Shown one piece after another: positions 35,850 to 44,223 of a DNA stretch of 64,000 nt. The notes beneath the pieces were generated by a model. That model made no database searches. It had not been told where the DNA came from and was given only the letters and a program-made list of their open reading frames with translations. Position numbers and translations under genes: made by a program. Position 1 is the first letter of the stretch. Every line of letters begins with the position of its first letter. The stretch comes from an uncultured Kiritimatiellota bacterium (GTDB lineage Bacteria > Verrucomicrobiota > Kiritimatiellia > RFP12 > UBA1067). The DNA lies in contig CAKTUI010000007.1 of NCBI GenBank assembly GCA_934621385.1, forward strand, positions 5,266-69,265, given 5' to 3'.

Positions 35850-36995
35850 TTAGATGAGGGAGAGATAAAGTTTCTCGATGTCCTTCACCGTGCAGTCACG
35901 CGGATTGCCCGGACGACACGCATCAGCGTAAGCCGATTCGGCGAGGAACTTGACATCCTCCTTCTTGAGAACGCTCTTCAGGTTCGTCGGGATGCCAACA
36001 TCCTTCGAGAGTTTCTCAACCGCCGCAATAGCGGCCTTCCGCGCCTCGGGAAGGGTCATCTTCTCAACGCCCTTGACCCCCATTGCCATCGCAATGGCAC
36101 GATACTTGCCACCCGTCTTCGGTGCATTGAACTTCATTGCCGTCGGCAGAAGAATGGCGCACGCCTTTCCATGGGGCATATCATAGAGTGCCGAAAGCCC
36201 ATGTGCCATCGAATGGTCGATGCCAAGCCCGACATTCGAAAAACCCATCCCGGCGACATACTGTCCAAGTGCCATACCCTCACGCCCGGACGGCTTATTG
36301 GCGACGGCATCACGCAAATGAAGCGAGATGAGTCGAATGGCCTCAAGATGCATGAAGTCCGTCATCGGGCAGGCGGCCTTCGTAATGTAGCCTTCAATCG
36401 CATGGGTCAACGCGTCCATACCCGTAAAGGCGGTCAGGCCTTTCGGCATCGATGCCATCATTTCGGGATCGACAAAGGCGACGACGGGAATGTCGTGCGG
36501 GTCGACGCAAACGAACTTGCGGTGCTTCTCGACATCCGTAATGACATAGTTGATGGTCACTTCCGCCGCCGTGCCGGCTGTCGTCGGGACTGCGAGAATT
36601 GGCTTGGACGGCTTGGTCGTCGCCGCACACCCCTCAAGCGAACGAACGTCGGCGAACTTCGGATTGGCCATGATGATGCCGACGGCCTTCGCCGTATCCA
36701 TCGAACTACCGCCGCCAATAGCGATAATGGCATCCGCCTTCGCCTTCCGAAACGCCTTCACGCCATCCTTCACATTCTGAATGGTCGGATTCGGCTTGAT
36801 TTCGGAATAGACGGCATAGGCTACCTTCGCCTTGTCAAGAAGATTCGTCACCTTCTTCGTCACGCCGAACTTGACGAGATCAGGATCCGAGAAGACAATC
36901 GGCTTCTTCAGTCCCCGTGCGGCGAGTTCGGCGACAATCGCCGAAATGGCGCCGGCCCCATGGTAGGAGGTTTCATTCAGGATGATGCGGTTCAT
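35850..36995 (-). CDS. fucO: Lactaldehyde reductase (FucO-like, iron-dependent alcohol dehydrogenase)
   Basis: A 381-residue group III alcohol dehydrogenase closely resembling E. coli FucO, which reduces L-lactaldehyde to 1,2-propanediol in fucose and rhamnose fermentation. Shared segments include MNRIILNETSYHGAGA, AIGGGSSMDTAKAVGII, PTTAGTAAEVTINYVITD, RKFVCVDPHDIPVVAFVDP and GQYVAGMGFSNVGLG. The iron ligands are DALTHAIEGY (Asp/His region), HSMAHGLSALYDMPHG (His residues). Start supported by GAAAGGG upstream. It follows pgpA by 26 bases. No fucose isomerase, kinase or aldolase gene is nearby, so its pathway partners must be elsewhere. Confidence 0.92.
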   Translation of the reverse strand: MNRIILNETSYHGAGAISAIVAELAARGLKKPIVFSDPDLVKFGVTKKVTNLLDKAKVAYAVYSEIKPNPTIQNVKDGVKAFRKAKADAIIAIGGGSSMDTAKAVGIIMANPKFADVRSLEGCAATTKPSKPILAVPTTAGTAAEVTINYVITDVEKHRKFVCVDPHDIPVVAFVDPEMMASMPKGLTAFTGMDALTHAIEGYITKAACPMTDFMHLEAIRLISLHLRDAVANKPSGREGMALGQYVAGMGFSNVGLGIDHSMAHGLSALYDMPHGKACAILLPTAMKFNAPKTGGKYRAIAMAMGVKGVEKMTLPEARKAAIAAVEKLSKDVGIPTNLKSVLKKEDVKFLAESAYADACRPGNPRDCTVKDIEKLYLSLI

Positions 36996-37021
36996 GCGTA
37001 CTTACCCTTTCGTTGAGTTGA

Positions 37022-37489
37022 TTAGAAAACAAGCCAGACAATCAGCCAGTTGATCGCAAGCGAATAGAGGTTCGCCAAGAAATCGTCCACAACTATGCCG
37101 CGCCCACCGGGAATGGACTGCAACTGCCGCGCCGGCGGCGGCTTGATGATGTCAATCGCACGGACGACAGCGAAGAACACCAGCATGGACCACCACGGCA
37201 GGTCAAGAATCGGAATGCCCACAAAAGAAATTGGATAAAGCATCCACTCATCCGCCGTAATGCGCCCGTCATCCTTGATACCAAGCGTCCGCTCCGCAAG
37301 GTCACAGATGGGAATCGCCGCCAAAGTTAGGAGAAGGCACAGAGGAATCTGCGCCCATGGCGGCAAGAAGGCAAGGGCGTATGCCAGCGCTACGCCCGGC
37401 AGACTTCCAAATGTCCCCGGCGCAAAAGGCGCAACAAGTCCAAGCCCGAACCCCGAGGCAACGAACAAATTCAACTTCTCAAGTTTCAT
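37022..37489 (-). CDS. pgpA: Phosphatidylglycerophosphatase A
   Basis: A 155-residue membrane enzyme that dephosphorylates phosphatidylglycerol phosphate in phospholipid synthesis. The family motifs are all present: GFGLGLVAPFAPGTFGSLPG near the N-terminus, GIKDDGRITADEWMLYP at about 70-86, and GGRGIVVDDFLANLYS near 128-143; about four hydrophobic helices are present. The ATG lies 8 bases from a TATAAT hexamer, so the mRNA should be leaderless. It probably forms an operon with fucO. Confidence 0.94.
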   Translation of the reverse strand: MKLEKLNLFVASGFGLGLVAPFAPGTFGSLPGVALAYALAFLPPWAQIPLCLLLTLAAIPICDLAERTLGIKDDGRITADEWMLYPISFVGIPILDLPWWSMLVFFAVVRAIDIIKPPPARQLQSIPGGRGIVVDDFLANLYSLAINWLIVWLVF

Positions 37490-37497
37490 TTGACTGC

Positions 37498-37503
37498 ATT
37501 ATA
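37498..37503 (-). promoter_or_regulatory. -10 promoter hexamer of pgpA
   Basis: TATAAT on the minus strand, 8 bases before the pgpA ATG. This one lacks the TG extension seen at the other sites (it reads TAGTATAAT). Confidence 0.5.
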
Positions 37504-37542
37504 CTACATTCTCGTCCCTTCGTGCAAGCGTGAATGAAAGCG

Positions 37543-37570
37543 AAAGGCCCGGTTTTTCAACCGGGCCTTT
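37543..37570 (-). terminator. Strong hairpin terminator after the COX24-like small gene
   Basis: A perfect 12-bp stem (AAAGGCCCGGTT / AACCGGGCCTTT) with a 4-base loop stands 3 bases after the stop of the 29-residue gene and ahead of pgpA. The arm ends in TTT in both directions, a typical intrinsic terminator form. Confidence 0.8.
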
Positions 37571-37573
37571 GCC

Positions 37574-37663
37574 TTACTTATTCTTATGACGCATGGCTTT
37601 CATGCGCTTGTCGTATTTATGCTTCGACATTTTTTTCCGGCGTTTCTTCTTGATGGAACCCAT
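37574..37663 (-). CDS. 29-residue basic protein of the AURKAIP1/COX24 type
   Basis: A tiny, extremely basic protein: MGSIKKKRRKKMSKHKYDKR followed by MKAMRHKNK. The pattern S-x-KKKRRKKM-x-KHKY-x-KR is that of the AURKAIP1/COX24 family, small basic proteins found in Bacteroidetes and relatives and related to mitochondrial ribosome-associated proteins; a ribosomal role is inferred. AAGGAG lies 7 bases before the ATG, and a strong terminator follows the stop. It lies 39 bases after hisG and is probably cotranscribed with it. Confidence comes from the conserved pattern, the ribosome binding site and the terminator together. Confidence 0.82.
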   Translation of the reverse strand: MGSIKKKRRKKMSKHKYDKRMKAMRHKNK

Positions 37664-37702
37664 TGTTTTCTCCTTTTCTTGTAGAGACCTGTTAGTGATG
37701 AA

Positions 37703-38572
37703 TTAGAAAATAATCTTGTTGAGCGGCAATTCGATGATACCCGTCGCCCCGTTCTTGGTCAGTTCGGGGATGAGATCGCGAACCTGCTTCTCCTCAACAA
37801 CCGACTCGACGGCGCACCAGTTGGGGTCGTTGAGCTTGTTGACGGTCGGCGCATGGAGCGCCGGGAGAACCTTGACGACCTTGTCGAGCGTCTTCGTCGG
37901 CGCATTGCACTTGAGCAACACGCGGCGCTGAGCCTCAAGCGCACCCGTCAGGAGCATCTTGAGCTGCTCAAGCTTGGCGCGTTTCGCACGGTTCTTCCAG
38001 CTCGCCTTGTTCGCAATGAACCGCGTCGTCGACGTCAAAATCGTGTCAACGATGCGCAGGTTGTTCGCACGAAGCGATGACCCGGTCTCCGTCAGATCGA
38101 CAATCGCATCCACCAGTTCCGGAGCCTTGACCTCGGTCGCACCCCAGCTGAACTCAACATCGGCCTTCACGCCATGCTTCTTGAGGTAGCGCTTGACGAG
38201 ACCCATCGCCTCAGTCGAGATGCGCTTGCCCTGCAAATCCTTGACGGACTTGATCTTCGAGTCGTTCGGCACGGCCAGCACCCAACGGACGGGATTTGAC
38301 GTCGCCTTCGAATAGTTCAACTCGCAGATTTCCTGCACATCACTGCCATTTTCGTAGACCCAGTCATAGCCGCAGATGCCCGCGTCAAGGAGACCGAGCT
38401 CGACATAGCGACTCATCTCCTGCGGACGGAGCAAGCGGCACTTGATCTCGTCGTCGTCAATGGTGGGAATATAACTACGGCTTGAGCAGGAAACATTGAA
38501 GCCCGCCCTCTTGAAGAGGGCGAACGTCGATTCCTGCAAGCTACCTTTCGGAAGTCCTAAGACAATTGCCAT
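37703..38572 (-). CDS. hisG: ATP phosphoribosyltransferase, long form
   Basis: A 289-residue HisG, the first enzyme of histidine synthesis (ATP plus PRPP). The two periplasmic-binding-like lobes run to about 215, with LGLPKGSLQE at the start, LGLLDAGICGYDW near 60, and the PRPP-binding segment VDAIVDLTETGSSLRANNL near 155-175. The C-terminal part (about 215-289) is the ACT-like regulatory domain of the long form, which is inhibited by histidine and does not need HisZ. No other his gene is adjacent. Its promoter lies 33 bases upstream. Confidence 0.95.
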   Translation of the reverse strand: MAIVLGLPKGSLQESTFALFKRAGFNVSCSSRSYIPTIDDDEIKCRLLRPQEMSRYVELGLLDAGICGYDWVYENGSDVQEICELNYSKATSNPVRWVLAVPNDSKIKSVKDLQGKRISTEAMGLVKRYLKKHGVKADVEFSWGATEVKAPELVDAIVDLTETGSSLRANNLRIVDTILTSTTRFIANKASWKNRAKRAKLEQLKMLLTGALEAQRRVLLKCNAPTKTLDKVVKVLPALHAPTVNKLNDPNWCAVESVVEEKQVRDLIPELTKNGATGIIELPLNKIIF

Positions 38573-38605
38573 CGTTTCGCTTTCGTTCGTGAAAATTGCG
38601 GCGAA

Positions 38606-38614
38606 TTATATCAT
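38606..38614 (-). promoter_or_regulatory. Extended -10 promoter of hisG
   Basis: TGATATAAT on the minus strand, 33 bases before the hisG ATG. No histidine leader peptide was found in the short leader. Confidence 0.55.
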
Positions 38615-38654
38615 ATTTCGTGCGACTTTGTCCAATCCGACGCGGCACAGAATC

Positions 38655-38680
38655 AGCGAGGCCGTCCCGACAGCCTCGCT
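38655..38680 (-). terminator. Possible terminator of the hexuronate operon
   Basis: An 8-bp inverted repeat (AGCGAGGC / GCCTCGCT) with a 10-base loop lies about 30 bases after the uxaC stop and ahead of the hisG promoter. There is no strong T run, so it is a moderate candidate. Confidence 0.4.
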
Positions 38681-38708
38681 TGCCCCGCTTGGAATGGACA
38701 AAAAGCCC

Positions 38709-40121
38709 TCACTTTTCGCCAAAGAAGTAGCGGTTTGCGTTGTTGTAGCTGATATCCTCAACAATCCTGCCCAGCCACTTCACATCGTTCGGCAACTCAC
38801 CGCGCTCAACCTCCGCACCAAGCTTCTGGCAGAGGATTCGGCGGAAGTACTCGTGACGCGTATAACTCAGGAAGGAACGGGAATCCGTCAGCATTCCAAC
38901 GAAGTTGCCCAGGCACCCAAGCGCGGCAAGTGCCTCCAACTGGCGACGCATGCCGTCCTTCTGATCGAGGAACCACCAGGCGGCCCCCAGCTGGATGCGC
39001 CCGCGTTCGGGCCCCCGCTGGAAACTGCCCATCAGTGTCGCCAGCATCTCCGTATCCTTTGGATTGAGAGAGTAGAGAATCATGCGCGGCACACCGCAGG
39101 TCTGCTCCAGACGATCCAAAAGCCGTGCAAGCGGCTCGTTCAGGTTCCACTCGCCAATGCAGTCAAACCCCGTGTCCGGACCAAGCGCGGCGAGCATCTT
39201 TGAGTTGGGATTGCGCAGGCAGTTGATATGCAACTGGGTTGTCCACCCCGCCTCGGCATCCGCCTTCAGTCCTTCGTAAATCCACGCACTCTTGAATTTC
39301 GCCTCCTCCTCGGGCGTGACCGAACCGCCCTGACGAGCCTTCTTGAAGATGCGCCTGATTTCGCCCTCCGTGTAGGGGACGAAAAAGAGTTCCGAAACAC
39401 CGTAGTCGGAAATCACGCACCCACACTCGGCGAAGAAGACGTGACGCTTCGCAAGGGCGGAGAGGAAGTCGTCCCACGTCTTGACGGTCTCGCCCGCCGC
39501 TGCCGCGAGCCGATCCACCCACGCGTTCCATGCGGATGCATCCTCAATCTTTGACGCCTTGTCCGAACGCCATGCCGGCAGCACACGCGTACCAAAAGGA
39601 TCGGACGCAATCTGACGATGGTATTCAAGCGTGTCGACCGGATCGTCCGTCGTCGCAACGACGGCGACATTGGACTTCTTCATCAGTCCTCGCGCCGAGA
39701 ATCCTTTCGTCGCCAACTTGCGATTGCAGGCCTTCCAGATGCGTGGGGCACTTGCCGAACAGAGCCGTTCCGTCACGCCAAAGTAACGGGCGAGCTCAAG
39801 GTGCGACCAGTCGAAGAGTGGATTACCCACGAGACGCTCCATCGTTTCCGCAAACGCGGCGAACTTGTCGTAGGCGGGGGCGTTCCCCGTGATGAGGCTC
39901 TCGTCCACGCCATTCGACCGCATCTGCCGCCACTTGTAGTGGTCACCGCCCAGCCAAACCTCGGCAATGTTTTCCCACCGCTTGTCTTCCGCAATCTCCT
40001 TCGGCGGCAAATGGCAGTGGTAGTCGATGATGGGCTTCTTCTCCGCATAACCGTGGTACAGCTCACGAGCCGTCCGCGTCGTCAGCAGGAAGTCATCGTT
40101 GATAAAAGGTTTCTTGCTCAT
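38709..40121 (-). CDS. uxaC: Glucuronate (uronate) isomerase
   Basis: A 470-residue UxaC that isomerises D-glucuronate to D-fructuronate and D-galacturonate to D-tagaturonate. Features include the metal-binding PIIDYHCHLPPKEIAED motif near 30, WLGGDHYKWRQMRSNGV, VVATTDDPVDTLEYHRQ near 155, and the C-terminal LTDSRSFLSYTRHEYFRRILC. Length equals that of E. coli UxaC. Its ATG overlaps the uxuA stop (ATGA), giving tight coupling. It is the last gene of the hexuronate operon. Confidence 0.97.
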   Translation of the reverse strand: MSKKPFINDDFLLTTRTARELYHGYAEKKPIIDYHCHLPPKEIAEDKRWENIAEVWLGGDHYKWRQMRSNGVDESLITGNAPAYDKFAAFAETMERLVGNPLFDWSHLELARYFGVTERLCSASAPRIWKACNRKLATKGFSARGLMKKSNVAVVATTDDPVDTLEYHRQIASDPFGTRVLPAWRSDKASKIEDASAWNAWVDRLAAAAGETVKTWDDFLSALAKRHVFFAECGCVISDYGVSELFFVPYTEGEIRRIFKKARQGGSVTPEEEAKFKSAWIYEGLKADAEAGWTTQLHINCLRNPNSKMLAALGPDTGFDCIGEWNLNEPLARLLDRLEQTCGVPRMILYSLNPKDTEMLATLMGSFQRGPERGRIQLGAAWWFLDQKDGMRRQLEALAALGCLGNFVGMLTDSRSFLSYTRHEYFRRILCQKLGAEVERGELPNDVKWLGRIVEDISYNNANRYFFGEK

Positions 40122-41305
40122 TTCGCTGTCTTCTCCCGAAGGGATGGATAGGCGTACTTCAGGCCGATTTCAAGTCCGCGCAGTTCAGCGAGACCGACCA
40201 GACGACCGCCGTAGGAATAGCCGCAGTAGCACTTACGCCCCTTGTCGATTTCCATCAGGCGACCATGGTCGGGACGAACCACGATGCCCTCGCCGCGACG
40301 CTTCTCCTCTTTGAGAAGGGCAATCATCAGGGCTGGGAGGTCCGTCTTGCCCACGAGATGGCAGTGCGATTCGTGGAAGATGCCCGGCTCTTCATATTCC
40401 AGGTTGCGGAAGTGGCAGAAGAAAATGCGCTTGGCGAACTCCTTGAAGATGGCGACCTCGTCGTTCTCAAGCGAACCACCGAGCGAACCCGTGCAGAGCG
40501 TCAGGCCAATGTGCTTTGACGGGCAACGCTTGTTCATCTCCCGAATGTCCGCCGCCGTCGACAGAATGCGCGGCAAACCGAAAATCGGATGCGGCGGATC
40601 GTCAGGGTGGATGCACATATCGATGTCGCACGCCTCAAGGACGGGCGTAATCTCATTGAGAAACGCGTACATGTTCTCGCGCAGCTCGCGGTCGCCAATG
40701 CCCTCGTAGGTCTTGAGCTGGCGGAGGAACTCACGCGGCGTGAGATCGTCCACCGTTCCCGGCAAACCCGTCAGGATGGACTTCTCGACGCGCTTACGCT
40801 GGGCCGGCTTATAGGCCGCCCACAGTTTCTTCGCCCGCGCCTTCGTCTTCGCGTCGTAGTCCTTCTCTGCACCTGGACGCTTCAGCGAATAAAGGTCAAA
40901 CGCGGCAACCTCGTACTCGTTGTAGCCAAGGCAGGTCGAGCCGTCCGGCAACTCGTAGGCGAGGTCGCTGCGCGTCCAGTCGAGAATCGGCATGAAGTTG
41001 TAGCAGACCGTCCGAATACCGCACTTGGCGAGGTTCTGGAGCGTCTTCTTGTAGTTCTCGATGTAGGCGAGGTAGTTCCCCGAACGACGCTTGATGTCCT
41101 CGTGCACTGGGACGGACTCGACCACGCTCCAGGTCATCCCCTCCGCCTTCACTTTTGCCGCGAGATCACGAATCTCCTTCACCGGCCACACCTCACCAGG
41201 CTTGCGCCCGTAAAGTGCCGCGACAACATCCGTCACACCCGCCTGACGAATCTCCCGAAGGGAAATCGCGTCACGCTCACCATACCATCTCCAGCCTTGT
41301 TTCAT
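40118..41305 (-). CDS. uxuA: Mannonate dehydratase
   Basis: A 395-residue UxuA that dehydrates D-mannonate to 2-keto-3-deoxygluconate. The start MKQGWRWYGERDAISLREIR, CYNFMPILDWTRSDL near 103, CIHPDDPPHPIFGLPRI near 230, and ESHCHLVGKTDLP with VRPDHGRLM near the C-terminus match the family, including its metal-binding His/Cys/Asp residues. TAAGGAG lies upstream of the ATG. It sits between the transporter and uxaC. The fructuronate reductase (UxuB) that should link UxaC and UxuA is not in this operon. Confidence 0.97.
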   Translation of the reverse strand: MKQGWRWYGERDAISLREIRQAGVTDVVAALYGRKPGEVWPVKEIRDLAAKVKAEGMTWSVVESVPVHEDIKRRSGNYLAYIENYKKTLQNLAKCGIRTVCYNFMPILDWTRSDLAYELPDGSTCLGYNEYEVAAFDLYSLKRPGAEKDYDAKTKARAKKLWAAYKPAQRKRVEKSILTGLPGTVDDLTPREFLRQLKTYEGIGDRELRENMYAFLNEITPVLEACDIDMCIHPDDPPHPIFGLPRILSTAADIREMNKRCPSKHIGLTLCTGSLGGSLENDEVAIFKEFAKRIFFCHFRNLEYEEPGIFHESHCHLVGKTDLPALMIALLKEEKRRGEGIVVRPDHGRLMEIDKGRKCYCGYSYGGRLVGLAELRGLEIGLKYAYPSLREKTAK

Positions 41306-41327
41306 TCCTTTACTCCTTAAATAGCGT

Positions 41328-42773
41328 TCAGCACTCGATCTTCTTGTAATGCGGAACGAGAACTTTCATGCACGTCCAGCCGATGACGTAGGCCACGGCA
41401 CAGTAGCAGAAGACAATCATGTAGCCCGCCGACTTGCCCGCATAACCGGCGAACGTAAAGGCATCGCCCTTCTCGGCGGCGTATGTGAACAGCCAGCCCG
41501 CGCTCCGATTCACCGCAAAACTGCCAAGCCCGGCCGCGCACTGGGCGATGCCCGTCAGCGTAGCAATGGACGAGCGCGGGAACATGTCACCAACGACCGA
41601 ATAGACATTCGCGCTCCACGCCTGATGACCCGCACAGGCAAGGCCGATTAGAATCGCCGGCCACCACGCGCTGTACGCCCCAAGAGGCTGCGCTCCAAAT
41701 GCGAGAAGCGGGAAGCACGCGAAGACGAACATCGCAATCATGCGCCCCTCGTACGGATTCATCTTTCGCCGGTCCACGAACCACGTCGGCAGCTTGCACA
41801 GGTAAATCGAGACGAACGTCACGATTGCATACAGCGTCACCATCAACGCCATTCCCATGCCCGAATCGCTCTTGTAACCGAACTGGTCGGACAGGTAGCC
41901 GGGTGTCCAGAAGAGGAAGAACCACCACACGCCGTCCGTCAGGAGACGCCCGAGAATCAGTGCCCAGGTGTGCGGCAGCGAGAAGCAGCGCAAATAGCCG
42001 AGCGACTTGGTCGGTGCGGGAGCGGCCCCCGCCCCTTCCTGTACTTCATCCTGCGAAACATAGGCAAGTTCCGCCGCGTTCACGCGTGGATTTTCAGACA
42101 GCTTCTTGTAGAGGAACTGCCAGAAGCCCATCCAAACAAAGCCCAGCGCACCAATGACAATGAACGCCATCTCCCACCCCCAGTACCGGGCGATGAGTGG
42201 AATCAGCGCCGGTGCAACGAGCGCACCGACCGACGAACCCGAGTTGAAGATGGATGTCGCAAAGGCACGATCCTTCTTCGGGAAGTATTCCGCCGTCACC
42301 TTGATGGCCGCCGGAAAGTTCCCTGCCTCACCCAGCGCCAGCAGGCAACGACACCCGAGGAAGAGCCAAACCGACACGGATGCAATCGACAGTGCAAGGG
42401 CCGAGCCGGCCTGCACGGCGCGCATCGCAGCGACGCTCGTCACGCCATCCACCAGCTGCACCGTCCCCCATCCACAGACGGCATGAAGACACGCGGCAAG
42501 CGACCAGATGAAAATCGCCCACATGTACCCCTTCTTCGTCCCCATCCAGTCCACGAACTTGCCGGCAAACAGGTTGCAAATGGCATAAATCAGCGAGAAA
42601 TAACCCGTGATGATGCCGTAGTCGTAGTCCGTCCAGTGGAATTCGGGGGCAATGAAGTCCTTCCATGTGAGGGAAAGGACCTGACGGTCGAGATAGTTCA
42701 CCGTCGTTGCAAAAAACAACAGCGAACAGATCATCCACCGAAAATTCGTCATTCGCGTCTTCATCGTCATCAT
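41328..42773 (-). CDS. MFS hexuronate transporter (ExuT-like)
   Basis: A 481-residue major-facilitator transporter with about 12 hydrophobic helices, of the anion:cation symporter branch that includes ExuT. NYLDRQVLSLTWKDFI and FVDWMGTKKGYMWAI near the N-terminus match this group. LGEAGNFPAAIKVTAEYFPKKDRA is its typical helix 4-5 motif. Uptake of glucuronate or galacturonate is inferred from the flanking uxuA, uxaC and kdgK-like genes. Several in-frame starts lie close together (GTG 42782, ATG 42773, ATG 42764); the ATG at 42773 is chosen on spacing to a GAGG. Confidence 0.9.
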   Translation of the reverse strand: MMTMKTRMTNFRWMICSLLFFATTVNYLDRQVLSLTWKDFIAPEFHWTDYDYGIITGYFSLIYAICNLFAGKFVDWMGTKKGYMWAIFIWSLAACLHAVCGWGTVQLVDGVTSVAAMRAVQAGSALALSIASVSVWLFLGCRCLLALGEAGNFPAAIKVTAEYFPKKDRAFATSIFNSGSSVGALVAPALIPLIARYWGWEMAFIVIGALGFVWMGFWQFLYKKLSENPRVNAAELAYVSQDEVQEGAGAAPAPTKSLGYLRCFSLPHTWALILGRLLTDGVWWFFLFWTPGYLSDQFGYKSDSGMGMALMVTLYAIVTFVSIYLCKLPTWFVDRRKMNPYEGRMIAMFVFACFPLLAFGAQPLGAYSAWWPAILIGLACAGHQAWSANVYSVVGDMFPRSSIATLTGIAQCAAGLGSFAVNRSAGWLFTYAAEKGDAFTFAGYAGKSAGYMIVFCYCAVAYVIGWTCMKVLVPHYKKIEC

Positions 42774-42793
42774 GCGCCTCACATCCTGGTCAA

Positions 42794-43900
42794 TTACCGG
42801 TCGACGCGGGCGGAACCGCCGCCCACGAGTTTCTCAACGTCCGCCTTCGTGGCCATCGAGGTGTCGCCCGGCGTCGTCATGGCCAGGGCACCGTGCGCCG
42901 CGCCGTAGTTCACCGCCTTCTCGGCATCGTCAAAGGTCATGAAACCGTAGATGAGACCTGAGGCGAACGAGTCGCCGCCCCCGACACGATCGTAAATCTC
43001 AAGCCCGGGACGACTGATGGACTGGTGGAGCTCGCCCCGGTACCAGCAGAGTGCGCTCCAGTCGTTCACCGTTGCACTCTTCACCGCACGAAGCGTCGTC
43101 GCCACCGCCTTGAAGTTCGGATAGGCCGCAACCGCACGGTCAATCATCTTGCGGAAGCCCTCAATCGGGAGTTTCGTCATATTCGCGTTCACGCCCTCGA
43201 CCGCAATGCCGAGTGCCGCCGTGAAATCCTCCTCGTTACCAATCATGACGTCCACGTACTTCGCAATCTCGCGGTTCACCTCCTGAGCCTTCGCCTGCCC
43301 ACCGATGGACTTCCAGAGCGAGGCGCGATAGTTGAGGTCATAGCTCGTCACGGTGCCATACTTCTTCGCGGCCTTCAGGGCCTCGATGGCGACTTCGGCG
43401 GTGAACTCTGAAAGCGCGGCAAAAATGCCGCCCGTATGGAACCAGCGCACCCCCTCCTCGCCGAAAAGCTTCTCCCAGTCAATCATGCCGGGCTTCACCT
43501 GCGAAATCGCCGTCAGCCCACGGTCGGCACAACTCCGCGCACCGCGGCAACCGAAGCCCCGCTCGACGAAGTTCAGCCCGTTGCGCACCGTGCGCCCGAT
43601 GCCGTCGAACGGCATCCACTTCACGTGGCTCACGTCCACACCACCCTGAAGCATGAAGTCCTCGACAAGCCGTCCCACGGGATTGTCGGCGAAAGCCGTC
43701 ACCGCCGTCGTCCGCAGACCAAAACAACGACGAAGCCCACGCACGACATTGTACTCGCCGCCACCCTCCCAGACACGAAACTCGCGCGCCGTATGAATGC
43801 GCCCGTCGCCCGGATCAAGCCGAAGCATAATCTCACCAAGGCTCGCCGCGTCCCATTGGCAGGACGAGGCGGACTTCACGGCCAACCTGTCAGATGTCAT
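42794..43900 (-). CDS. kdgK: 2-keto-3-deoxygluconate kinase (PfkB family)
   Basis: A 368-residue ribokinase/PfkB-type sugar kinase. The catalytic motif VGGGDSFASGLIYG near 325 has its Asp intact, and the N-terminal GEIMLRLDPGDGRI and WEGGGEYNVVRGLRRCFG segments are typical of KDG kinases. The role, KDG to KDPG, follows from the neighbouring uxuA and uxaC. The ATG at 43900 has AAGAAGG upstream and is preferred over an ATG eight codons earlier. It is the first gene of the hexuronate operon, and the second palindrome array lies 107 bases upstream. No KDPG aldolase gene is present. Confidence 0.88.
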   Translation of the reverse strand: MTSDRLAVKSASSCQWDAASLGEIMLRLDPGDGRIHTAREFRVWEGGGEYNVVRGLRRCFGLRTTAVTAFADNPVGRLVEDFMLQGGVDVSHVKWMPFDGIGRTVRNGLNFVERGFGCRGARSCADRGLTAISQVKPGMIDWEKLFGEEGVRWFHTGGIFAALSEFTAEVAIEALKAAKKYGTVTSYDLNYRASLWKSIGGQAKAQEVNREIAKYVDVMIGNEEDFTAALGIAVEGVNANMTKLPIEGFRKMIDRAVAAYPNFKAVATTLRAVKSATVNDWSALCWYRGELHQSISRPGLEIYDRVGGGDSFASGLIYGFMTFDDAEKAVNYGAAHGALAMTTPGDTSMATKADVEKLVGGGSARVDR

Positions 43901-44223
43901 CCAAACCTTCTTTCTTTCCAACACTCACGAATAAGATACATTTTACACTAAATTCCGCTCCATCTGCAAGTGGGAATCACGAAAGTAGATGAAAACAAGA
44001 CGGAACTCCGATGCCCATCGGACGAAATTCTGATGGGCATCGGAAAGATTTCTGATGGGCATCAAAAAACGCTCTGATGGGCATCAGGCACCCCTACGAC
44101 GGACATCGGGGCGGAATTTGACCGAAGTAACGCTTTTACGCTTTACCGCGACTTTAGAAACGGTTCACCCTCGCGCCCGGGATTCAATCCGCCGCGCCCG
44201 AGACACCCGAAACGCTTGTCTCC
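43901..44223. other. Intergenic region upstream of the hexuronate operon
   Basis: The region separates the kdgK start from the end of the sigma factor gene. It holds an AT-rich stretch (about 43930-43965) that may include the kdgK promoter, the palindrome array described separately, and no credible gene. No clear TGNTATAAT element was found here. Confidence 0.5.
44007..44110. repeat. Array of five 16-bp palindromes at an exact 22-bp period (copy 2)
   Basis: Units start at 44007, 44029, 44051, 44073 and 44095; the fifth is degenerate. They match the units at 21951-22054 in sequence, order and spacing, and the tail AGTAACGCTTTT (44126-44137) corresponds to the tail of copy 1. The element therefore spans roughly 44000-44140. 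Read on the minus strand, the tail comes first and the array then leads toward kdgK, as copy 1 leads toward gyrA. Confidence 0.85.

Noticed and set aside
44160..44210. tRNA-like segment with GGGATTCAATCC
   Set aside because: No five-pair T stem, anticodon arm or acceptor stem can be formed around it.
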